Positions 16,412-24,800 of a DNA stretch of 28,171 nt are shown here, piece by piece. The notes beneath the pieces were generated by a model. That model searched no databases. It had not been told where the DNA came from and was given only the letters and a program-made list of their open reading frames with translations. Source of the DNA: a virus; IMG/VR virus record IMGVR_UViG_3300025769_000634, positions 1 through 28,171 of that record; one strand, written 5' to 3'. The translations under genes were made by a program, and so were the position numbers. Position 1 is the first letter of the stretch. Every line of letters starts with the position of its first letter.

Positions 16412-17104
16412 TTATGCAGGTTTAAGTGCAATTCGAAAACTAACATTTGGGTCAGGCGTTGGCACAAAAAAACTACCACCACTTTCAGTTCCCGCAGTAG
16501 TTTGAGTTTTATAAACTTTTACATTTGAACTACTTCCTCCTGTTGTGTTATATACTCCTTCTAAAAACGTATAGCCTGATGGTATTGTCATACCTGAAAA
16601 ATTATCATCATCTAAAGCAAAACCTGCTATTATAACACAACCATCAACTGTTGTCGTTACAGAGGGTAAAGGAATTGTTGTACTTGTTGATGATGTTTGG
16701 CTTGAAGTTGCAAAATCTTCAATAGGGTTATTAGTGTCACAGCCTCTCCAAACTGAATAAACCACATTTTCCATTTCAAAAAATTCATCTCCATCAGCAA
16801 CTGTAGAAAAAGTTTCGCTTGTGCCTGTTGCAACATAATAACCTGCAATAGATGTAACTGATTGGTCTACTGACCAAATACTAGTTCCTTTGTCAAAAGA
16901 TTCAGACCAAACATCATTACCTGTATCTGAAGCCATGTGAATAATTATAACATCATTCGCTTGAATGCCTGTAATTGTAAAACTGTCTTGCGTTGTACCG
17001 TCTCCATCTCCATTGTAAGACCCAGATGTAACCAAAGTTATTTCCGAAGCAACTGCACTACCCGATTGAAATTTTCGTAAATGGTTCCAATGAACAAGTA
17101 TCAT
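16412..17104 (-). CDS. Beta-rich adhesin-like virion protein
   Basis: A 230-residue protein that is almost entirely Ser/Thr/Gly/Asp-rich with alternating hydrophobic residues, so probably a beta-sandwich. Segments such as SFTITGIQANDVIIIHMASD, VVYSVWRGCD and SGYTFLEGVYNTTGG resemble lectin-like C-terminal domains of phage adhesins that I recall from marine metagenomic phages. Its ATG overlaps the stop of the C1q-like gene by four bases, so the two are coexpressed and probably act together at the fibre tip. A receptor-binding role is inferred from fold style and location. Confidence 0.68.
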   Translation of the reverse strand: MILVHWNHLRKFQSGSAVASEITLVTSGSYNGDGDGTTQDSFTITGIQANDVIIIHMASDTGNDVWSESFDKGTSIWSVDQSVTSIAGYYVATGTSETFSTVADGDEFFEMENVVYSVWRGCDTNNPIEDFATSSQTSSTSTTIPLPSVTTTVDGCVIIAGFALDDDNFSGMTIPSGYTFLEGVYNTTGGSSSNVKVYKTQTTAGTESGGSFFVPTPDPNVSFRIALKPA

Positions 17105-17958
17105 ATCTCTAAAAGGAAATAATAATTAGCAGTTCCATCTCTATAAACAATCAACTTCATATCTGTATTGGCAGTAAAATCAGCCCCCATCATTTTAGTT
17201 GCATTTGTAAAAGAAGGTTCTGAAGCAGCGTTAATACAAATATGAGCAAACCCTCCTGTAACTGCTCCATTTGCAACAGTGTAACTTGTGGTGTTATTTG
17301 CATCTGTGTAATAAGTTCCCGCTACATTTGAGAGGTCTATAGTACTTGGGTCTGCAGTTGAGTTTGTTGCTGAAGAAACACCTGTCGCTGCAGTAGAACC
17401 CGCTATTTGAGTTATTGAAAAAACACTATCTCCACTTATCATTGTTATAGAACCTGTGTTACCTTGAGTAATACTTCTAATATCTACAATTTCTCCTGCG
17501 CTTAAATCAAGTAAAGCCGTTATGCTTGAAGAACCAACTGTCAAAGAACCTGAAGAACGCAAATACATATCTGAACCTCTATATCCTGTAGATGTGGCAT
17601 CTACAAAAACTTCAAGACCAATCCTACCCCTTTGCATAGCACCTGTTGCGTTTACAATAGCTGAAACTAAATATTTTCCTGCGTTAGTAACTGTTACTCT
17701 GCCACTTGAAAGTGAATAATTTGTAGTATCAGTTATGGAATCAGTAACATTAAAAGGAACAATAGTAAAACTTGCAGTATTTAAATCTGTCGTTGTGTTT
17801 GTTGAGCCATATTGAGCCACACTCACAGTAGAACTTCCACCACCTCCACTATAATTAGCATCAGCGTATGCCTTTGTAATTAACGCATCATTCCCCTGCG
17901 AAGTAATTTGAGTATTACTTGCAGAAGAAGATACTACTGTATTAAAATTTGTTGCCAT
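17101..17958 (-). CDS. C1q/TNF-like adhesin of the tail fibre complex
   Basis: A 285-residue protein. Residues 1-40 form a short attachment segment with QGNDALITKAYADANYSGGG. Residues of about 45-187 show the strand pattern of a C1q/TNF jelly-roll trimer domain (for example FTIVPFNVT, GRVTVTNAGKYLVSAIVN, GRIGLEVFVD, ITALLDLSAGEIVDI). The C-terminal part (about 205-285) is another beta domain ending TANYYFLLEI. Such trimeric domains commonly form fibre tips that bind surface glycans. A perfect Bacteroidota promoter ends 4 nt before the ATG, so this gene and the next can be transcribed on their own, apparently from a leaderless mRNA. Confidence 0.75.
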   Translation of the reverse strand: MATNFNTVVSSSASNTQITSQGNDALITKAYADANYSGGGGSSTVSVAQYGSTNTTTDLNTASFTIVPFNVTDSITDTTNYSLSSGRVTVTNAGKYLVSAIVNATGAMQRGRIGLEVFVDATSTGYRGSDMYLRSSGSLTVGSSSITALLDLSAGEIVDIRSITQGNTGSITMISGDSVFSITQIAGSTAATGVSSATNSTADPSTIDLSNVAGTYYTDANNTTSYTVANGAVTGGFAHICINAASEPSFTNATKMMGADFTANTDMKLIVYRDGTANYYFLLEI

Positions 17959-17962
17959 TCGA

Positions 17963-17993
17963 CAAAGATATGAATTTAATTTTTATTTACAAA
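17963..17993 (-). promoter_or_regulatory. Bacteroidota-type promoter TTTG-N19-TATCTTTG
   Basis: On the minus strand, TTTG (17990-17993) and TATCTTTG (17963-17970) are separated by 19 nt. This is an exact match to the known Bacteroides/Flavobacterium consensus TTTG (-33) and TAnnTTTG (-7). It fills the 38-nt gap between the 723-residue fibre gene and the C1q-like gene. The expected transcript start is at or next to the ATG at 17958. No other intergenic gap in the window has this match. Confidence 0.72.
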
Positions 17994-17996
17994 ATA

Positions 17997-20168
17997 TTAG
18001 GTGTATGCTACTGAACCAGCAGTCGCTCCTTTCACAGAGGTTATTACAACCCTAAGGTCGTTTGAAGGTACGGCAGCAAAAACAATTTTTATTTTACTAG
18101 TGCTTGCCGAATCAGACTTATCTGTTCTGAATACATCTGCAAAAACAGTGGCTTCTGTGGTTTTATCATAAATTTGAACTACAATGTCAGCTGTTCCTAA
18201 GTTGTGAGTTACCTCTGCATATAAGTTTGAGGAGTTTACACTTGCTGCCGCTATGTCAGCTACAACGCTTTTAGCTGCTAATGTGTCTGGAGTAACTACT
18301 TTGGTACCTAAGGTTCCTGTCTGGACTTCCGCGGCACTTGCGTAAGCAACACCTAAATTTGTTCTTGCTGTTGAAGCGCTTGAGGCTCCAGTACCTCCAT
18401 CTGCGACAGGTAAATCTCCCGTAACATCTGTAGTTAGATTTATGGCGTTTCTAGTAATCTCTTGACCACTAATAGTAATATAATCTAACGAACCAATTAA
18501 AGTAACATCTGTTGAGTTATCAGTACCCGCTTGATCTACATCTAAGTTTGCTCTTGCGTCAGTTGCATTTGTAGCTCCAGTACCCCCATCAGATATAGCT
18601 AAAGTTCCTGTAATACTACTTGCACTTAAATCAACAGCGAGCTCTGTGCTTTCAAAAACAAGACCTCCATTTGCTTTAATATCTGCGCTAATAGTACTTG
18701 ATGTTATATCTATACCATTACCATCTGTAAAGTTTGTAATGTCAGATGTCAACGCTACTGTACCAGAGGCATTTGGCAAGTTAATTGTTCTGTCAGCAGT
18801 TGGATTGACAACATCTAATGTTGTTTCAAAATCATTTGCTGTTGCCCCTTCAAAAATAATACCACTTGAAGTGTTAATGACTTCAACATTATTAACTGTT
18901 TGCGTTCCAGCTACAGTTATGTTTTGTACACTCAAGGTTTGTGTACTTGGATTGTAGTGGAAATTTGCTGCATCAGCCTCGTCTAATAATCCATTACTTC
19001 CGTTGTGATAAACAATGTTGAAATCAGAATTTGAAGCAGAATCTTCTGTTACACTCACAGTAGATGCAAGAGAAGGCATTGTAACTGTTTTAGTGTTTAC
19101 CGCTGTTACGTGTCCTTGTGTCGATGTTGTAATGCTGTCTATAGCTGTAAAGGTTGCTCCAGCGGCTGGAGTTGCAGTAGACGTATTGTTTGTTCTTGAT
19201 ACAGAGTCGTGGGTTATTGAGATTGTAGGTGACGTTGCTGAGTTAGCAGTAAATGTCCCGCTTCCTCCTAACACACCAGTACCTTGAACTGTTAAAGTCC
19301 CATTGTTTACAGTTGGCAAATCTCCCGTTGTTATAAAGCCACTAGTAGTGTTGTCGTAGTTCGCCAAATCATTATCCACCACAAAATCCATGTTATTGTT
19401 CGCATCATCATACGTAACTGTGATTAATGTTTTCGTACCTCCTGTAGCGATAAAAGGACCAACAATGTCTTGAACTTGCTCAGTAGATAATTGTGTGTTA
19501 GTGTTAGTGTCTGTCCATGGCACGTTAACAACCATTTGGTCGTCACTATTAAGTTGAACACCATAAGTTCTGCCAGCTGTTGTTGTAACACTATTTGCAG
19601 CTACTGTCTGGTCTGTATTGCTAAAAAGCTGAACACCACCTGTTACTGTAGATGTAGCTAAAGGAAGCGTATAAACCGTATCGGTATCTGTCCATGGCAC
19701 GTTAACAACGGCTTGACCACTTGAGTTTAGTTGGATACCATAGGTTCTCCCACTTGTTGATGAAACAGCATTTGCAGCTACAGATTGGTCTGTATCACTA
19801 AATAGTTCTATACCACCTCTAACACTACTTGTCGCTTCATTTAAGTTTATTTGAACCGTGTCTGTAGCTTGAACAACTGTTGAAATACCAGTTCCTCCAG
19901 CAATATCAAGATTAGCTGCGTCGTCAATAGTCTGGTTTGTTCCACTATCTGCTGTTAGAGTAAAACTACTCATTGTTCCAGAAGAAGTACCTACTGTCTG
20001 CCAACTGCTTCCATCATAAAACTTTAAAGAAGTCCCATCAATAATAATAAGACCTTTGTTTCCAGTACCTAGTCCTGTGAAACTTGTTTCAGCCGCGTTG
20101 TGTACACGCGTATTTTTAATCTCTGCTACTTTTTGTAGATCTAAGTGATTTAAAATTGGTATTGCCAT
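17997..20168 (-). CDS. Tail fibre protein with internal repeats
   Basis: A 723-residue fibre protein. Residues 35-60 contain the common virion phrase KFYDGSSWQTVG. Two 59-residue repeats follow (about 115-165 and 174-224), each with GG[IV][EQ]LFS[DN]TDQ, then GRTYG and VVNVPWTDT; their DNA shares an identical 23-nt block. Two phage_fiber-type repeats with DGGTGA lie at 521-544 and 584-607. The C-terminal domain (about 655-723) has VTHNLGTADIVVQIYDK and is a likely tip domain. The protein is Thr/Ser/Asp-rich throughout, as trimeric beta-helical fibres are. It sits in a run of appendage genes. Confidence 0.85.
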   Translation of the reverse strand: MAIPILNHLDLQKVAEIKNTRVHNAAETSFTGLGTGNKGLIIIDGTSLKFYDGSSWQTVGTSSGTMSSFTLTADSGTNQTIDDAANLDIAGGTGISTVVQATDTVQINLNEATSSVRGGIELFSDTDQSVAANAVSSTSGRTYGIQLNSSGQAVVNVPWTDTDTVYTLPLATSTVTGGVQLFSNTDQTVAANSVTTTAGRTYGVQLNSDDQMVVNVPWTDTNTNTQLSTEQVQDIVGPFIATGGTKTLITVTYDDANNNMDFVVDNDLANYDNTTSGFITTGDLPTVNNGTLTVQGTGVLGGSGTFTANSATSPTISITHDSVSRTNNTSTATPAAGATFTAIDSITTSTQGHVTAVNTKTVTMPSLASTVSVTEDSASNSDFNIVYHNGSNGLLDEADAANFHYNPSTQTLSVQNITVAGTQTVNNVEVINTSSGIIFEGATANDFETTLDVVNPTADRTINLPNASGTVALTSDITNFTDGNGIDITSSTISADIKANGGLVFESTELAVDLSASSITGTLAISDGGTGATNATDARANLDVDQAGTDNSTDVTLIGSLDYITISGQEITRNAINLTTDVTGDLPVADGGTGASSASTARTNLGVAYASAAEVQTGTLGTKVVTPDTLAAKSVVADIAAASVNSSNLYAEVTHNLGTADIVVQIYDKTTEATVFADVFRTDKSDSASTSKIKIVFAAVPSNDLRVVITSVKGATAGSVAYT

Positions 20169-20171
20169 AAT

Positions 20172-20801
20172 CTATTTTTTTATATACGCGTATCCGCTTT
20201 GTGATTGTAAAAAATTTATTGTTAATCGATTTTCGTTTATATAAGTAACAATGCCCATTGCTTGAACATCGTTGTATACAGCCCCTTCCGTTAACTTTAC
20301 AGTTATCGTCGGAAGATAATTTTGCAACCCTAAATTATGGGTTATATCCCAAGTTTCTGAAGAGTTGTTTTGAAAATGTTTATGCGTTACTTTTTTGTTC
20401 TGCCAAGCTGAAGATGTTGAACTGTATTCTAATATATCTCCATCAGATACGTTAGAAACGATAACATCACTTGCTGTATCTATAGTCCCTACAGAACCAG
20501 TAGCTCCAGTTTCACCTTGAGGTCCAGTTAAATCTGGAGTTGTAAAAGTAGTGGAATCTGTAAAGTTAAATGTAAATGTTCCATCTTGATTGTCTGTAAC
20601 AGAATCAATACCGTTTCCGTCATTACCATCAGCTCCAGCGGCTCCTTGGGCATAGTTTATAATACCGCCAGAAACCACAACGTCAACACTAACAGGAGAT
20701 GTTTTATCTACAAGTTCTACCGTTATTGAATTTGTTTTTTCAATAACATTGACAGTAGTTGCGCTAGTTTTTTCTATTAAATTAACTGTACTTACCGCCA
20801 C
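20172..20801 (-). CDS. Collagen-like fibre protein
   Basis: A 209-residue protein. The N-terminus has three and a half 11-residue repeats (TVNLIEKTSAT, TVNVIEKTNSI, TVELVDKTSPV, SVDVV). A short Gly-X-Y stretch follows (GAAGADGNDGNGIDS, about 53-67), then a beta segment (DGTFTFNFTDSTTFTTPDL), then a second Gly-X-Y stretch (GPQGETGATGSVG, about 93-105). The C-terminal half contains DITHNLGLQNYLPTITVKLT, a small beta tip similar in style to the C-terminus of the neighbouring 723-residue fibre. Collagen-like triple helices are common in phage fibres. It probably trimerises and connects fibre parts. Confidence 0.78.
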   Translation of the reverse strand: MAVSTVNLIEKTSATTVNVIEKTNSITVELVDKTSPVSVDVVVSGGIINYAQGAAGADGNDGNGIDSVTDNQDGTFTFNFTDSTTFTTPDLTGPQGETGATGSVGTIDTASDVIVSNVSDGDILEYSSTSSAWQNKKVTHKHFQNNSSETWDITHNLGLQNYLPTITVKLTEGAVYNDVQAMGIVTYINENRLTINFLQSQSGYAYIKK

Positions 20802-20805
20802 TTTA

Positions 20806-21174
20806 TTATGTTGTTATTTCGCTTAATACTTTTATTTCTCCTTTAACGTATGTTTTTACCTTAGTAGGATTAGTTGTTGTTATCTGCAAGTCATATACAA
20901 AAGTACCAGCACCCCAGTCGATAGCATCTGTCATTGATATTTTCAATATTCCAGAATCTCCATCTTGAGTATCAGTATCAACCCATTCAAGTCCGCTACC
21001 AATAGTCAATGTTTCGACTGCTGTTGATAAATCTTTTTTGTTTTTTATCTGTAATCTGGGAGTAGAGCCCGATAAATCATTTACAGTATTAGTGTCGTTT
21101 ATAAAAAAATTAAACGTTACTTCCTCAAAACTATCTCCGTTATATTGGTCAGGTATGTTAAAAATAGCTGCCAT
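20806..21174 (-). CDS. Small beta-rich appendage protein (Ig/BppU-like N-domain suspected)
   Basis: A 122-residue all-beta protein, beginning MAAIFNIPDQYNGDSFEEVT and containing SGSTPRLQIKNKKD, SGILKISMTDAIDWGAGTF and VYDLQITTTNPTKVKTYVKG. The strand order resembles the N-terminal immunoglobulin-like attachment domains of baseplate upper proteins. It lies between the fibre genes and would fit an adaptor that links a fibre to the tail. A 69-nt A/T-rich gap without gene separates it from the gene upstream. Confidence 0.62.
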   Translation of the reverse strand: MAAIFNIPDQYNGDSFEEVTFNFFINDTNTVNDLSGSTPRLQIKNKKDLSTAVETLTIGSGLEWVDTDTQDGDSGILKISMTDAIDWGAGTFVYDLQITTTNPTKVKTYVKGEIKVLSEITT

Positions 21175-21243
21175 GTTCTATATTTTATTACTTCTTTTTA
21201 TCTTATTTTATATTACGTAATTTGTTTGTATGTTAATTTGTTA

Positions 21244-21804
21244 TTATGGTTGGTTTGGGTCGTAATCTCTACCAGCGGCTTGATAATATTCATAATCTCT
21301 AGGGCTGTTTGTAACGCCCGCACTACCAGAACTAATTCTTATTTTTATGGCCCTTGGAGCTCCATCAATAGCATTCCCAGCTATAGTGACCTGGAAAGTA
21401 TCCCCATCAGAAACACCTGTGTTCCCGCCATTTGGAAAACTAGCCCATGAGGTTCCGTCTCCAAAGTTAACAAAAGAACAACTACCCACAACTGAATTTG
21501 GGTCTGGAGAAACGTTAAAGGTAATCGTAAAGGTTTCGCCTATTGCTGCCCTTGGAGAAGATGATGAAGATGCTGGTATTCCAGAAAGCCCTATACTGTA
21601 CGTTACAGCAACAGCATCATGGTTATAGTTTTGAAACTCGCTCATATTATCAGTTCCAGCTACATTGTATGTTACGTCAAATCCATCTGAGTTTGCATAC
21701 TGAAAAGCCTCTGATAAAGACTGAATATTTTGCACATCACCATCATCTATAGCAACTTTTATGTCATCTTTTAAAGAAAGATTGTTAGTTGGTAAATTAG
21801 GCAT
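21244..21804 (-). CDS. Beta-sandwich appendage protein
   Basis: A 186-residue protein. Residues 1 to about 60 contain helical segments, including SLKDDIKVAIDDGDVQNIQS. Residues of about 67-170 form a probable Ig-like domain with GETFTITFNVSPDPN, VNFGDGTSWASFPNGG, DGDTFQVTIAGNAIDGAPRA and IKIRISSGSAG; VNFGDGT resembles PKD-domain turns. Its start overlaps the end of the S74 fibre gene by eight bases, so the two are translated together and may interact. Likely a virion surface or fibre-adaptor protein. Confidence 0.65.
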   Translation of the reverse strand: MPNLPTNNLSLKDDIKVAIDDGDVQNIQSLSEAFQYANSDGFDVTYNVAGTDNMSEFQNYNHDAVAVTYSIGLSGIPASSSSSPRAAIGETFTITFNVSPDPNSVVGSCSFVNFGDGTSWASFPNGGNTGVSDGDTFQVTIAGNAIDGAPRAIKIRISSGSAGVTNSPRDYEYYQAAGRDYDPNQP

Positions 21805-24800
21805 TTTCTAACTGTTTTATTCTATCTTCAAGCTCTACAATTTTTGCAACAAGAAGGTCGATGTAAGAAACACTCTTATACCCGAGCTCTGTCTCTTTAA
21901 TAAACTCTGGATGATGTTTTTCTAGCTCTTGGGCTACAACACCGAACCTTGTTTGTTTTTTATCTTTAAAGTTATATTCTTTAAAATCTACATTTATTCT
22001 TCTTGGCTTTAGATCTATTATATTTTCTTTTAACCTTTCATCTGAAGTTAATTGAAAGTCTGGGGCTATAAGAGTCGCATCAAACTCTTGATTTGTTGCA
22101 GTATCTTTGTTAGCAAAACTACTTGGGTTCACCCCGTTTAAGTTATCAGTGAAAACATTAAGGAATCTTAGTCCACTAGTTCCTATGTTTATAGCTGAAT
22201 CTGTACTTGGTGTAATATTTCCACTTAAAGAAATCGTACTTAAAGTTGAGTTGTTTGTAACTGTAAGGGAGTTTGCTGTAACCGCATCTTGAAAGTTACA
22301 GGTAGAGCTAACACTTAAAGTCCCTGTAATTGTAGTATTCCCAGAAGAAAGTGTCCCAGATGTAGATACATTACCGTCAGCATCTACAGTAAAATTATCT
22401 GTATCTACAGCAATACCTCCATTAAGATTAGCTACTCCTGTAGCTCTTAAAGTCCCAGATACTGATGTGTTACCGTCTACGTTAAATTTATAGTTATTAT
22501 CAATAGTTCCTATACCTACATTGTCACTCGAATCTATTAAAACACCGCCAGAGGTTGAACTTGCATTAGACAAGAATAAATTGCCACTAGCGGACATTCC
22601 TAAATACCCATAAACTACAGTGTTGTCATTATTAGAGCCGTCACTACCTATACGGATATGACCAGAGCTACCAAAAGTGTCGAACGTAGCTATCAAGTTA
22701 TTTCCAGTAGTATCATTTCTTCTGGCAAGAAGCATGCCGTTTGCACTTTCTGTTCCTACAAGATTTATTTCTGTACTAGAATCATTGTCTTGTGCGAGAA
22801 CTTCACCAATTCCAGGAACTCCGATTTCTTCATCAAGAGCATCGTTAAGGGTTTCTAGCGTTATAACTTTATTGCTTGAAGCGTTGCTGGAAAGGTTTCG
22901 TGCCTCAGTCTCTGTTGCTAGCTGAACCACCCCTTCTGAAGTTGTAGTGGCAACTGGAGTAGATATTGTTAAAGCTGGGTAACTGTTTCCTCCAACAGAA
23001 AAACCTTCACTTTCATAAGAAAAAGTAGTATTGTCGCCTTGTATAAGATAAAAATAACCTGTAGAAGCTGTTCTAGTCACTGCTGAACCATCCAAAGATA
23101 CACCTATTAATGTTTCTGAATTACCCAAATCACTCTTTGTAGCAAGCCCGTTTGGGCTTGTTGTGTCTGCGGCTATTATTGGATTTGCTGGGTCATCATC
23201 ATCTTGTGTGATATTAATATACGCTCCAGCTTTCAAAACGGTTTGAGAACTTAAATCAGTCTCGGTAGGATTATTAATAACCAATCTAATTTGTTCTGAA
23301 TTTGAATCCTTTTCAAACTTTATACTCTCAACTACATTGTTTTTAATAGTACTAAGCTCACCTGAGGTTAAAGAGACTTGGTTCGGTCCCAGGGTAATCT
23401 GGTCTCCTGTAATTATAATGCTGTTAGCAAAAGTTGAAGTACTCGAAGTAAAAATATTACCTCCGCTAGAATCTTGTAAATCTCCTCCTCTTAAATCACC
23501 TTTAAACCATTCGCTCTGTCTATTTAATATTTTAGTTCCGTCATTTTTAAAAAGGTCGGTTTTTGCTTTCCCCTCTATATAAGAAGCTGAACCAGAAACT
23601 GTTAATGTTCCAGTCATTGTATCTCCAGTAACCTCTACATATCTAGCGTCATTAGTGTTATTCAATTCATCTATATCTACAGATATTGAATAATAGTCGT
23701 TATCGGTATCAGCAGTTAAATCTATATACTTAGATCCATATATTCTATTTGAAAGCGTTCTGTCGTCATCTGTTGTTTCGCCTTTTAACTTTATGTCAAT
23801 ACTGTCTGCATTTACTAATGCACTATTTAGATCAGTGAAAGTGACTTCAGTACCATCTCCTGTAAAATACTCAATGTTTCTAACCCAACTTCCGTATGCA
23901 GATTTGAAATTGTTTACATCTACTTTACTAATTGAAGTTTGATTAGCACCTCTATCAAAAACTATAGTTGAAGATTGAGCTAAATCCAAATCCCCTCCAA
24001 CATCAAGGTCGGTTGTAATATCAAGACCTCTTTGAAACACAGGGCCGTTAGAATTGTCTCCTATACTAAGCTCTAAGGCTCCGTCTTGATGATACAGGTC
24101 TCCTCTAAACCAAGAATCTTTTTGATAATTTGACCCGTTTGTAGTTCCGTTATTTAAAAGCCTAGTTGATAGGTTATCTGCATATATATCACCAGCAACT
24201 CCATAGGGCCCAGAAAACTGAAGCATTCCTGTCATTGTATCTCCATCAATGTTCACATAAAGTAAATCTAGAGCACTAGTGTTTACATCTAAAGTTATTG
24301 GGTCGTTTGAATCTGGTCCATCGGTTTCTCCATCGCCTTCTGTAAATGATATGTCTATATATGTGCCACCTGTTATGTTATTTGAGGTAGTAACATAATT
24401 ACTGGACTCATTGTCTTTAACCAGCCTTAACTGAATATCTCCTGTTTGTGTATTAGTATCGTAGTTTACAAGGTCGTAATACAATGTGGTTATTACATTT
24501 GAATCCCAAGTAGATATTTTACTTGCATCAATATATTCTTCTTGAGAAACTCCGTTCCCGTCTTCAATATGTCTTCCAAAATAAATCTGTGAAGTTACTC
24601 CAAGGTCAATATCAAAATTTGTTGTAATAACATCTTGGCCTAATCCGCTATCAAAAACAGGTGTTCCAATATTTAAATCCGTTGTAAAAGCAACTTCGCT
24701 TGAATCGAAAATAGTGGTTCCAGCGGTTAATACTTTAGAAAGTCCACTCCCAGACTGTGTGGCTGTTATAATATCCCCAGAAATGTTACCTTGTAAAATA

